A DNA stretch of 64,000 bases, taken from contig NZ_JACJRJ010000017.1 of assembly GCF_014697195.1 (NCBI RefSeq), positions 1 to 64,000 on the forward strand, given 5' to 3'. This stretch comes from Cylindrospermum sp. FACHB-282. Lineage in GTDB: Bacteria; Cyanobacteriota; Cyanobacteriia; Cyanobacteriales; Nostocaceae. Both the position numbers and the translations under genes were made by a program. The notes below the pieces were generated by a model that had not been told where the DNA came from, made no database searches, and saw only the letters and a list, made by a program, of their open reading frames with translations. Positions 35,174 through 44,003 of the stretch are shown here, one piece after another; positions within the stretch are counted from its first letter, which is position 1, and each line of letters opens with the position of its first letter.

Positions 35174-36289
35174 GTGGTAGAAGAACGCGCTTACTGGCTA
35201 GCTTGGGCACAAATTTCCGGGGTTGGGCCAGTATTGCTGCAACGGTTGCAACAGCATTTTGGTAGTTTGGGGACAGCGTGGAAAGCTAGTGCAGCAGAGT
35301 TGCGAGGAGTAGAGGGGTTTGGTTTTCAGACATTAGAAAAAGTGGTACAACAGCGATCGCGTTTGCATCCAGAACAACTACTCACCCAACACCAGCAAGA
35401 AAACCCCCATTTTTGGACACCAGCAGACGCAGATTATCCCCACTTACTGCGAGAAACGGCTAGCCCACCGCCAATGTTGTACTATCGTGGAGAAGTTGAC
35501 CTGCAAGAAAATCTTGGTCAAAAACCCCTAGTTGGCATTGTCGGGACAAGGCAACCTACAGAGTATGGTATCCGTTGGACTCGCAAAATTAGTACAGCTT
35601 TGGCTAAAAACGGCTTTACAGTTGTTTCGGGGATGGCAGATGGAATTGATACTGAAAGCCACTTCGCTGCGATGAAAGCTGGAGGACGCACCCTAGCAGT
35701 TTTGGGTACGGGTGTAGATGTCATCTATCCACACAAAAATCGGGATTTGTACAAGCAGATTTTGACTGCGGGATTAGTATTGAGTGAATATCCCGCCAAA
35801 ACTCCACCCAATCGCACCCATTTTCCTCGACGTAATCGAATTATTGCGGGTTTAAGTCGTGCTGTATTGGTGATAGAAGCACCGATAAAGTCAGGTGCGT
35901 TAATTACAGCGGCTTATGCCAATGAATTCGGTCGAGATGTCTATGCACTGCCGGGAAGACTGGACGATTTGCCATCTCAAGGGTGTTTAAAGCTCCTTAA
36001 TCAAGGTGCTTCTTTGATTCTCCCAGAACTAGGAGAATTGTTAACAATGCTGGGAGCCATACCACAACTCGATGTAGAGACACAATTAATCGCCTCTGCA
36101 CCTTTGCCTGATTTACCACCAGAATTGCAACGGGTAATGAATGCGTTTGCCCTGGATACTATATCATTTGATTTGATTGTCCAACAAACAGATATGTCTG
36201 CTGGCTTGGTTTCTAGCGCTTTGTTACAGTTGGAACTTATGGGTTTAGTTTCCCAACTACCAGGAATGCGATATCAACGATGTTCATAA
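35174..36289 (+). CDS. dprA: DNA-processing protein DprA
   Basis: This 371-residue protein, from GTG 35174, protects incoming single-stranded DNA and loads RecA in natural transformation. It has an N-terminal SAM/helix-hairpin-helix part (ISGVGPVLLQRLQQHFGSL), the Rossmann domain with GIVGTRQPTEYG, VVSGMADGIDTESHFAA, GTGVDVIYPHKNRDLY and FPRRNRIIAGLSRAVLVIEA. A C-terminal winged-helix domain (VQQTDMSAGLVSSALLQLEL) completes it, and the length is normal. No competence genes are beside it. Confidence 0.95.
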   Translation: MVEERAYWLAWAQISGVGPVLLQRLQQHFGSLGTAWKASAAELRGVEGFGFQTLEKVVQQRSRLHPEQLLTQHQQENPHFWTPADADYPHLLRETASPPPMLYYRGEVDLQENLGQKPLVGIVGTRQPTEYGIRWTRKISTALAKNGFTVVSGMADGIDTESHFAAMKAGGRTLAVLGTGVDVIYPHKNRDLYKQILTAGLVLSEYPAKTPPNRTHFPRRNRIIAGLSRAVLVIEAPIKSGALITAAYANEFGRDVYALPGRLDDLPSQGCLKLLNQGASLILPELGELLTMLGAIPQLDVETQLIASAPLPDLPPELQRVMNAFALDTISFDLIVQQTDMSAGLVSSALLQLELMGLVSQLPGMRYQRCS

Positions 36290-36465
36290 GCAATTCAAAA
36301 TTTAAAATGTACTGTTATGGCTGCTGAATGAGTGCTAATTAAGTATGGATAAGCTGAGTTTTTATAACTAGGAACTTGGGTTAAAATGAATCCGACAATG
36401 ATTAGGGAATACTAAGAGATGAATATTTGTGGGTTCATCTCTCCAAAGAATATCGGAGTCCTACA

Positions 36466-38646
36466 GTGCAGATACAGCCTTCAGGTATCGAGAGATATCC
36501 AGATCCCAATGATACTGAGTCCACTGAACCAGATTTTAGGCAGGGAGGCTCTCCTGAGTTTCTCAACTCTATCATCAACAAAATGACGGATCTGATTTTT
36601 GTGAAAGACCGTCAGCACCGATGGGTTTTGCTGAATGACGCCTTCTGCAATTTTATGGGTTGCACTCAAGCAGAACTAATTGGCAAGTCAGACCAGGATT
36701 TTTTTCCAAATGAGGAGGCTGATGAACTCCTTTTCATCACAGGTATTGACAATGAAGATCAGGAATTTTTTCCCGATGCTCAAGGAAAAACTCACATTTT
36801 CTCGATCCGAAAATCACTATTTCAGGATCAGGTGGGTAATCAATTCCTCTTTGGTGTCATGCAAGATGTGACTTGCGCTAAACAAGTTGAAGCTGAACTG
36901 CGGAAAACAAATGAGCGACTGCTAATATCTGTTAGGGAATCCACCCAAGCGCTATTAGAGAGCGAAGCCAGGTTGCAACGCCTGACAGATAACGTCCCAG
37001 GACTAATTTACCAGTTTCGACTTGATGCCGATGGTACGATGTCTTTTCCTTTTATCTCTTCTGGATGTCGAGATATCATGAACCTGGAGCCAGAAGAAGT
37101 ACAACAAAATTCAGCGCTGATTTTTGCTACGGTTCATCCAGATGATGCCGAAGCTGTACAATCGGCGATCGCCTACTCTGCCCAAACTTTGCAAATATGG
37201 AAATCTGAGAGTCGAATTATCACTGCTGATGGTCAAATAAAATGGGTAAAGGCAATTTCTCGTCCTACATCTCAGCCAGATGGTTCTATTGTTTGGGATG
37301 GTTGCTTAATTGATATTAGCGATCAGCAAGCTGCCCAAAGAGATCGCCAACGGATTGAGGAAGAGTTGCAAAAACAAACCAACATCCTGCAATTAATCCT
37401 GGATAGTATGAGCGATGGCGTGATTGTTGCTGATAAACAGGGAAGGGTTCTAGTTTTTAACCCAGCGGCTGAACGGATATTTAGCAATGGAGAGCCTGAT
37501 TCCCTGAAAGCGGAATTGTCACAGGACTACGGGATCTTTTTGCCCGATATGAAGACCCCATTCCCAAAAGCACAAATGCCCCTGCTACAGGCAATTCAGG
37601 GCAAAAATGTAGATAATATTGAGATGTTTATCCGCCATAGACAGTCACCAGATGGCATTTGGGTGAGCATTAGCGGCAGACCGATCACAGATGTTGATGA
37701 TATCTTTAAAGGTGGGGTAATTGTCTGCCGGGATGTTACCGAACGCAAACAAGCAGAAGCCCAATTGAAGCAGCAGAAAGAAAAGCTAGAAGCCACCTTG
37801 ATAGAATTGCAACGCACCCAAGCTCAGATGTTGCAAAATGAAAAAATGTCCAGTCTTGGTCAACTGGTGGCGGGGGTAGCACATGAAATCAACAACCCCG
37901 TCAATTTCATTCATGCCAATCTCACCTACGCTGATCAGTATACCCAAGACATACTGGAACTGCTGCATCTTTACCAGGTGCATTACCCCAATCCCATCTC
38001 GGAAATTCAAGCTGTTGTCCAAGCTATTGAACTAGATTTTTTACAGGAAGACTTACCCAAGCTGGTCTCATCGATGAAAGTGGGTACACAAAGAATTAGT
38101 GACATTGTCCTCAGCTTGCGAAATTTCTCGCGATTGGATGAAGCTGAAAGGAAAGCAGTCAATCTCCATGAAGGTATCGATAAAACTTTGATGATCCTGC
38201 AACATCGGCTGAAGAAGAATAGCCATCGTCCGGAAATTAAAGTTATTAAAGAGTACAGCAACCTGCCAGCGGTGGAATGCTATGCGGGGCAACTCAATCA
38301 GGTATTTATGAATATCATCGCCAATGCTATCGATGCCTTGGAAGAAGCAGTGGCAGGGGGCAAAAAATTCACGCCTTGGATTAAAATTCGCACGCAAGTC
38401 GTTGAGCAAAATCAAAATTATGTGGTAATTAGTATCGCTGATAATGGAGCAGGTATTCCAGATGCAGCAAAGCAACGGTTATTTGACCCTTTTTTCACCA
38501 CAAAACCAGTTGGCAAGGGCACGGGGATGGGATTGTCGATTAGCTACCAAATTGTTACAGAGAAACACGGCGGCTCTTTAAACTGTGTTTCTGAACTTGG
38601 ACAAGGCACTGAGTTTGCGATCGCAATTCCCCTAGTCCAGAAATAA
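36466..38646 (+). CDS. Soluble multi-PAS sensor histidine kinase
   Basis: With start GTG 36466 (GGAG seven bases upstream) the protein has 726 residues; TTG 36427 is the next choice, and the ATG at 36419 is out of frame. Three PAS domains follow one another (about 30-150, 170-310 and 320-430), then a coiled coil. The HisKA region has LVAGVAHEINNPVNFIHANL with the phospho-accepting His, the N box lies in NIIANAIDALEEA, the G1 box is DNGAGIP and the G2 box is GTGMGLSISYQIV. There is no membrane span, so it should sense an intracellular or cofactor-borne signal. No response regulator is adjacent. Confidence 0.92.
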   Translation: MQIQPSGIERYPDPNDTESTEPDFRQGGSPEFLNSIINKMTDLIFVKDRQHRWVLLNDAFCNFMGCTQAELIGKSDQDFFPNEEADELLFITGIDNEDQEFFPDAQGKTHIFSIRKSLFQDQVGNQFLFGVMQDVTCAKQVEAELRKTNERLLISVRESTQALLESEARLQRLTDNVPGLIYQFRLDADGTMSFPFISSGCRDIMNLEPEEVQQNSALIFATVHPDDAEAVQSAIAYSAQTLQIWKSESRIITADGQIKWVKAISRPTSQPDGSIVWDGCLIDISDQQAAQRDRQRIEEELQKQTNILQLILDSMSDGVIVADKQGRVLVFNPAAERIFSNGEPDSLKAELSQDYGIFLPDMKTPFPKAQMPLLQAIQGKNVDNIEMFIRHRQSPDGIWVSISGRPITDVDDIFKGGVIVCRDVTERKQAEAQLKQQKEKLEATLIELQRTQAQMLQNEKMSSLGQLVAGVAHEINNPVNFIHANLTYADQYTQDILELLHLYQVHYPNPISEIQAVVQAIELDFLQEDLPKLVSSMKVGTQRISDIVLSLRNFSRLDEAERKAVNLHEGIDKTLMILQHRLKKNSHRPEIKVIKEYSNLPAVECYAGQLNQVFMNIIANAIDALEEAVAGGKKFTPWIKIRTQVVEQNQNYVVISIADNGAGIPDAAKQRLFDPFFTTKPVGKGTGMGLSISYQIVTEKHGGSLNCVSELGQGTEFAIAIPLVQK

Positions 38647-38670
38647 TCTTGTGGGTTAATTAACAGATAT

Positions 38671-40332
38671 TTATCTTGGGGGGTAATATTGTGGATTCAT
38701 AAATGGGGCTTGATAGCCAGGTACGGGCATGGTGTTCATTGTCCCGTTGGGTAAAGTCGGATTCATAAATGGGGCTTGATAACCAGGTAGGGGCATGGTG
38801 TTCATTGTCCCGTTGGGTAAAGTCGGACTCATGACTGGGGCTTGATAACTAGATAGGGGTATAGTGCTTGTTGGACTACTAGGTGCAACAGGATTTTGGC
38901 TCAACTGTTGGTAAGCAGCACGAGAAATGGAGCTAATTAGTTTTTCGGCACGGGGGTCATTATTGGGGCGTCGAACCATGACAGCAGCGATGTAACGCTT
39001 GCCAGTTGGGATATCCACTAAACCCACATCTGCCAGCATTGTGCCAATGTCGCCTGTTTTGTGATATATCCGGGCGCCTACTCCCAAGCCAGAGGGCAGC
39101 AAATTGTCTCTCTCTGTGCGGCGCATAATATCGAGCATTAAATCCCGCGATCGCATACTCACGAAATTACCTTGATTCACCATAGCCATCAAATTTCCCA
39201 ATTCTCTGGGGCTGGTGGTGTTTGTCCCTGGCAAATCTGGAAGTTGATTGCGAATTATCGTGCTTGACAATCCCCAAGTGCGAAAACGTTCGTTGAGCGC
39301 CTCCATGCCTCCCAGTCGGGCAATCAGCATATTTGTTGCCGTGTTGTCGCTGATTGTAATCATTTTTGTGGCGACTTCCAGCGCTGAGTACTGGGTGCCG
39401 ACGGGTTTGTATTGCAGATTTCCCGAACCGCCTGCAATCATAGCCTGTTGCATGGCCAACATTTCGTCCAGGCGAATTTTCCCTGCATCCACATCCTGGA
39501 AAAACGCAATCAGAATCGGTACCTTAATTGTACTGGCCGCTGGAAAACTGGTAGTGCCATTCACATCTATGTAACTGCCAGTATCCAAGTCTACGAGAAA
39601 AACGCCGGGGGTCAGATTTGGGTTTGCCGTCGCCAGAGTTTGCACGGCAGTTTTCAACGGCATCATTTCTTGAGATAGATATAAGCCATTCGTCCCTACT
39701 GGCGGATTGGGATTAGCTTGTGAGGGGGATTGATTAGTATTAGAGATCAACGAAGCAGGTGGGGTAACGCGATTAGCGGGGTCTAGAACTGACAATAGCG
39801 TGCCGACAATTGCCCCCATGCCAACTCCCACAATCAACAACCGCAAGCCGTATAACAGGGTTCTGGCCATGGGCTTTAACCGCGTCTTGCGCGATCGGTT
39901 CGAGCGGGGCGTAGCCCATTGCTTGTCTATTTTTGCCATAGCCTGCTTTTGTACCCGCACTGTCTTGAATTTCTTCGTGCTGGGTTGCAAAGGTGGAATC
40001 TTGCCCTTAGCAGTGGGTATTGATTTGACTGCTGTGGGCATTACTACCCCTGATCGTGGTTTGCGCCCCCCAGCTTGGATTGCTGGCGGACTGATATGAT
40101 TATTTACGCGTGCTAGCGCTGTTGCTTCTCCTTTTGAGGCAATCGGCTGCTGGCTGTTAACTTTGACTTTCTTCGGCCCCGGCTTTTGGACTTGGCGCGG
40201 ACGCTGACGGCGCTGTAAAGGTTGACGCCCCCAGATTGCTGCTAATTTGTCAATTGACTCTGACACCGCTACTCCTTGTGACCCACTCAACTGTATTTCT
40301 TGTAGATTTTCGACCCTAAACCAATTCTTCAA
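38671..40332 (-). CDS. Class-A beta-lactamase-like serine hydrolase with N-terminal basic region and C-terminal repeats
   Basis: This is a 553-residue protein. A basic, low-complexity N-terminus (about 1-155) precedes a membrane span (LLYGLRLLIVGVGMGAIVGTL near 160-180), placing the catalytic domain in the periplasm. The beta-lactamase fold spans about 225-480: SxxK in SFPAASTIKVPILIAF, SDN in ISDNTATNMLIARLGG, and KTG in IYHKTGDIGTM. The Glu of the omega loop is uncertain. The last 65 residues are a 22-residue unit (YQAPFMNPTLPNGTMNTMPV) repeated almost three times. True beta-lactamase activity is doubtful; such enzymes may act on peptidoglycan peptides. Confidence 0.82.
   Translation of the reverse strand: MKNWFRVENLQEIQLSGSQGVAVSESIDKLAAIWGRQPLQRRQRPRQVQKPGPKKVKVNSQQPIASKGEATALARVNNHISPPAIQAGGRKPRSGVVMPTAVKSIPTAKGKIPPLQPSTKKFKTVRVQKQAMAKIDKQWATPRSNRSRKTRLKPMARTLLYGLRLLIVGVGMGAIVGTLLSVLDPANRVTPPASLISNTNQSPSQANPNPPVGTNGLYLSQEMMPLKTAVQTLATANPNLTPGVFLVDLDTGSYIDVNGTTSFPAASTIKVPILIAFFQDVDAGKIRLDEMLAMQQAMIAGGSGNLQYKPVGTQYSALEVATKMITISDNTATNMLIARLGGMEALNERFRTWGLSSTIIRNQLPDLPGTNTTSPRELGNLMAMVNQGNFVSMRSRDLMLDIMRRTERDNLLPSGLGVGARIYHKTGDIGTMLADVGLVDIPTGKRYIAAVMVRRPNNDPRAEKLISSISRAAYQQLSQNPVAPSSPTSTIPLSSYQAPVMSPTLPNGTMNTMPLPGYQAPFMNPTLPNGTMNTMPVPGYQAPFMNPQYYPPR
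38695..38880. repeat. 66-base tandem repeat in the hydrolase gene tail
   Basis: Units at 38695-38760 and 38761-38826 both begin ATTCATAAATGGGGCTTGAT and are nearly identical. A third, more diverged unit follows. The 66-base length keeps frame and gives 22-residue Pro/Met/Thr-rich protein repeats. Confidence 0.9.
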
Positions 40333-40440
40333 GCACCCTGATACTCAGATTACCCTTATGGTACTAAGTAGCAATTTTGTCTTTAGTGTAAGCCATATTA
40401 ATTCTTTTAGGGAATGATTGCGTATATATTAAACGAAGAA

Positions 40441-41181
40441 TTACAAGTTTTCTTGATCGCTCTGACTCGTGAGCGCCCATTCAACCTGTCGCAACATCCC
40501 TCTTAGCATAGCTACTTCCCCACTTTGCAGGTGAGCGCGATTATATAGGTGGCGGAATTTCTCCATTCGGCTAGCTGCTGTATGGGGATACAAATATCCT
40601 ATCCTTAGCAAGAGGGATTCTAATTGTTGATAGTAGGTTTCAACAACTTCTATTGGTGCGTGTTCAGTTGCAGGTAAGCGTTGAGTCGTCGATACCTCAG
40701 CAGACTGTGATAGTTCGTAGCAACAGATTGCTACCGCAGTCGCTAAATTTAGGGATGAATAACTCTCACTTGTGGGAATGCGAACAAACCGTTGGGCATA
40801 ATTTAATTCTTCGTTACTTAATCCCCTGTCTTCCCTGCCAAAAATTAGTGCTGAAAGCTCTTCTGGTTCCTCCAATAACCAGGGTAGGGCTGTGCGGGGG
40901 TTCTCTAAGGGTACTTCCCAACTGCGAAGGCGTCCGGTAGTGGCAATTGCCCGGACACATCCCTGCAAGGCTTCTGGTAATGTCTTTACTAATACCGCAG
41001 ATTCTAAAATCTCCTTGGCATGAACTGCCATTTTCATCGCTTCCGCTGACAACGGATCGCATTGGGGATTTACTAATACTAAGTGATGTAGCTGGAAATT
41101 TTTCATGACCCTGGCGATTGAACCCACATTTAGAGGCCCAGCTGGCTCTACCAACACAATTCTTAACCCAGCCCAGCCCAT
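40441..41181 (-). CDS. TrmJ-like SpoU-family RNA 2'-O-methyltransferase
   Basis: The start is fixed at ATG 41181 by a perfect AGGAGG six bases upstream (41188-41193), giving 246 residues beginning MGWAGLRIVLVEPAGPLNVG; the longer frame to 41289 adds 36 residues without family character. The SPOUT fold motifs are NVGSIARVMKNF, SALIFGREDRGLSNEEL near 112 and IPTSESYSSLNLATAV near 140, where the knot binds S-adenosylmethionine. TrmJ methylates ribose at tRNA position 32. The family has other members, so the exact target is not certain. Confidence 0.9.
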   Translation of the reverse strand: MGWAGLRIVLVEPAGPLNVGSIARVMKNFQLHHLVLVNPQCDPLSAEAMKMAVHAKEILESAVLVKTLPEALQGCVRAIATTGRLRSWEVPLENPRTALPWLLEEPEELSALIFGREDRGLSNEELNYAQRFVRIPTSESYSSLNLATAVAICCYELSQSAEVSTTQRLPATEHAPIEVVETYYQQLESLLLRIGYLYPHTAASRMEKFRHLYNRAHLQSGEVAMLRGMLRQVEWALTSQSDQENL

Positions 41182-41494
41182 GTTTTGCCTCCTGCGATCG
41201 CACAATTCAAGTAGTTTTCCGCTAATTCTCGGCATAGTGCCTACTGCCGCGGATTTTGCTTGATTATATTGTAGCTGTGCAAGGCACATATTATCTTCGT
41301 ATAATTTAACGCTTTTTTCTAAAAAGATGAAGTATAACGTATGTGTGCTGAAAGAAGGTCAGCAGCAACAAGAATGAAGCATAAAAACTCTTGTGAGATT
41401 AATACTTCATCCTCCAAAATATTTTTTGTCAACAATCACCAATCTATTCTCTTTAACCAAGCTTACTAGAAGGTATTCGGAGATAAAATAACAG
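41182..41494. other. Intergenic region between divergent genes
   Basis: These 313 bases hold the ribosome binding site of the TrmJ-like gene (41188-41193) and the promoter region of the lipoprotein gene. An ATATTATCTTCG/TATAATTTAAC stretch near 41290 could include a -10 element. I see no gene or repeat. Confidence 0.4.
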
Positions 41495-41938
41495 ATGCAA
41501 CGCCTGTTTAAACAAACTTTTCTGCTTTCAACAACTGCGGCGATGGCATTGCTATTTGCAGGTTGTGGAGAGACTAAAGTTGCTCAATGTAATAAACTGA
41601 TAAAAGTTGCCAATGAGGCAGTTACAAGTCAGCAATTTAGCAAAAATACACAGCCCCAAAAAGGTTCTAAAGCCTTGACTGAAGCTGCTGTCAAGGTAGA
41701 TAATATCGCCAAACAATTGCAAGCACTAGAAATCAAAGATGAGAAATTGCAAGGATTTAAGGGACGCTTTCTCAAACTCTATCAGGATACTAGCACGGGA
41801 TTAAAAAATACTGCAAAAGCCGTAGATAAAAAAGATATCTCATCTGCGAATCGCTTTTTGGCATCTCTGAAAAACATTGCTAGTGATGAAAGTAAATTAG
41901 TGAAAGAAATTAATAGTTACTGCATTGATAGTAGATAA
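41495..41938 (+). CDS. Putative lipoprotein, unknown function
   Basis: This 147-residue protein has a signal peptide (MQRLFKQTFLLSTTAAMALL) ending in the lipobox LFAGC, with Cys24 as the likely acylated residue. The mature part is helical and Lys-rich (VDNIAKQLQALEIKDEKLQG) and would face the periplasm, anchored to a membrane. No catalytic motif is visible. It begins at ATG 41495 and is followed by a palindromic element. Confidence 0.7.
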   Translation: MQRLFKQTFLLSTTAAMALLFAGCGETKVAQCNKLIKVANEAVTSQQFSKNTQPQKGSKALTEAAVKVDNIAKQLQALEIKDEKLQGFKGRFLKLYQDTSTGLKNTAKAVDKKDISSANRFLASLKNIASDESKLVKEINSYCIDSR

Positions 41939-41952
41939 ATTATGATATCAAT

Positions 41953-42048
41953 TATAGCGGTTTTTATTTGAATGAAATACAAGTTCGTCGTCATTGCTTC
42001 AGCGATTTCATAAACTTGATTGATGAGATTTCAATGTAAACCGCTATA
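41953..42048. repeat. 96-bp palindromic element with 11-bp inverted ends
   Basis: TATAGCGGTTT (41953-41963) and AAACCGCTATA (42038-42048) are exact complements with an AT-rich middle. Such elements are common in Nostoc-type genomes. There is no clear target duplication, so it could be an old MITE. It sits in the gap between the lipoprotein gene and the convergent phosphatase-like gene. Confidence 0.7.
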
Positions 42049-42062
42049 TTGAATCAACTTTT

Positions 42063-42395
42063 TTACTCAGGAATCTTTAATAAAGGCAAAACCTTCTGCT
42101 TTAATAACTCAATTAAAGCAGGTTCCATGTATTCATAATCATCTGGTATATCCAAACAGATAACTCTCTTACCTTTGAGAAAAGGTTGAAAATTTTTCGA
42201 CAACTTGCTTTTATGAGATTTTTCCATAACAAAAATCATATCAGCCCATTCAATGGCTTCTGTTGAAACTGGTACTTCAGCATATCTGTCTAAACCTGCT
42301 GATTCTACCTCTAGTTCTGCATATTCAGCAAACACAGCCTCAGCTGTAGGACTGCGTAATTTATTTCTGCTACAAATAAATAAAAGCTTTTTCAT
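42063..42395 (-). CDS. Low-molecular-weight protein tyrosine phosphatase-like protein
   Basis: From ATG 42395 this gives 110 residues, beginning MKKLLFICSRNKLRSPTAEA; the longer frame to 42428 adds 11 residues. CSRNKLRS is the CX5R(S/T) P-loop of LMW-PTP enzymes and arsenate reductases. The usual final DPY-type acid motif is replaced by CLDIPDDYEYM, where an Asp could still serve as general acid. The protein is shorter than typical LMW-PTP (about 150 residues). Its substrate is unknown, and a phosphatase role is likely but unproven. Confidence 0.75.
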   Translation of the reverse strand: MKKLLFICSRNKLRSPTAEAVFAEYAELEVESAGLDRYAEVPVSTEAIEWADMIFVMEKSHKSKLSKNFQPFLKGKRVICLDIPDDYEYMEPALIELLKQKVLPLLKIPE

Positions 42396-42584
42396 GCACT
42401 CACAAAATGTTGAGGTAGGTTGGATCACAATTTAACGGTAAAACCCGCAATTTATTCTATAGCAACACATACGCTCCGGGACACAGCGACGCTATATCTA
42501 TCTACCCCAAGTCAGTATCCGTATCTCGGCGGCCACCCTGCAAGATGTGAGAGTATGTAAACGTATTCTTACAAAGCTGCTTCT

Positions 42585-44003
42585 ATGATTGATCAAGTGG
42601 CTGGCGAGTTCTGTCATTGGCCTCTCGGTGACGGTGTAGTCCACTGGGCGGACTCAGAATCGGAATTTTCTTGGATAAAAGCCAAAGAATTTGCTGTTCG
42701 AGTTGTATTCACAAATACGGGGAAATACCTGAGTGATATTGAAATGAAAGTACTTCAGGGTTCCTGGGAAGGGAAAACTTATGATGAACTAGCCAAAATT
42801 TACGGCTATAGTGCTGAGTATCTTAATAAAGATGTTGGCAATAAATTATGGAGCAAGCTTTCAGAGGCGTTAGGACAAAAGGTTAGTAAAAAGAATTTTA
42901 AGGAAGCGCTTCTCAGAGCAGGAGAGGAACAACGGAATACATTTAGTAATAAAAATGAACTACTGCCAGCATCCCCATCTGCGACGGAGGTACCATTTCC
43001 AGAGGGGTCAGAAGCTCTAGATTCTCCTTTCTATATAGAACATTGCGGTATCAAGTCTCTCTGCTACGAGACCATTTTGAAGCCTGGTTCTCTAATTCGG
43101 ATTAAAGCACCGAAACTAATGGGCAAAACCTCATTAATGACCAGAATTCTGGCTCATGCTGCTAATCAAAATTATCAAACAGTGTATTTGGATTTGAGCA
43201 GTGTAGATCGAGCAATTTTAACGAATTTGGATAAATTCCTGCGGTGGCTCTGTCTGATGGTTGGTCGGCAGTTAAGGTTAAAAAACCAGTTAAATGATTA
43301 TTGGGATACTGAGATTTTAGGCAGTAATGATAACTGTACAGTGTACTTTGAGGAGTATTTATTGGCAGAAATAGACTGTCCAGTGATACTAGGGTTGGAT
43401 CAAGTGGATCGGGTTTTTGCCTATACTGAAGTGATTGAAGACTTTTTGGGGATGCTGCGAAGCTGGCATGAAAAGGGGAAAATTTCCCAGAGATGGAAAC
43501 AACTAAGACTGGTAATGGCACATTCCACCGAAGTTTATATCCCCTTGGACATGAATCAATCTCCGTTTAATGCAGGAGTGCCAGTGGAGTTGCTGGAGTT
43601 TGATGTTAAGCAGATACAAGATTTAGCTCACCTTCATGACCTGAATTGGAATCATAGCCAGGTTGAGGAATTAACGAGGATGGTTGGGGGACATCCCTAT
43701 CTAGTGCGGTTGGCAATGTATTATGTTAGCTCTCTTAAGGTGACACTGGAGCAGCTATTGCAAGAGGCTCCCACAGAAGCGGGAATTTATAGCAACCATT
43801 TGCGGCGACACTTGGAAACGTTGCAAAAATCCCCTGAACTAGCTTTGGCATTGAAACAAGTTGTTACGTCATCAGAACCGATTGAATTAGATTCAATGCA
43901 GATTTATAAATTGCACAGTATGGGGTTGGTGCAGAGGCAAAACAACTATGTCACGCCTCGGTATAACTTGTATCGCGAGTATTTTCGCAGAGTTTTGGTT
44001 TGA
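42585..44003 (+). CDS. AAA-like ATPase with vMAP-type N-terminal helix-turn-helix
   Basis: This 472-residue protein has two parts. Residues about 31-105 ([47 protein letters not shown]) match the N-terminal domain associated with vWA-MoxR systems. Residues about 140-460 form the AAA_35-type ATPase: [18 protein letters not shown] carries the P-loop, [12 protein letters not shown] the Walker B region, and [14 protein letters not shown] is conserved. The first 30 residues are atypical, so the real start may be later. Such proteins are thought to be signalling or conflict-system ATPases. Its last 58 bases overlap the 3' end of the convergent WD40 gene. Confidence 0.85.
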   Translation: MIDQVAGEFCHWPLGDGVVHWADSESEFSWIKAKEFAVRVVFTNTGKYLSDIEMKVLQGSWEGKTYDELAKIYGYSAEYLNKDVGNKLWSKLSEALGQKVSKKNFKEALLRAGEEQRNTFSNKNELLPASPSATEVPFPEGSEALDSPFYIEHCGIKSLCYETILKPGSLIRIKAPKLMGKTSLMTRILAHAANQNYQTVYLDLSSVDRAILTNLDKFLRWLCLMVGRQLRLKNQLNDYWDTEILGSNDNCTVYFEEYLLAEIDCPVILGLDQVDRVFAYTEVIEDFLGMLRSWHEKGKISQRWKQLRLVMAHSTEVYIPLDMNQSPFNAGVPVELLEFDVKQIQDLAHLHDLNWNHSQVEELTRMVGGHPYLVRLAMYYVSSLKVTLEQLLQEAPTEAGIYSNHLRRHLETLQKSPELALALKQVVTSSEPIELDSMQIYKLHSMGLVQRQNNYVTPRYNLYREYFRRVLV

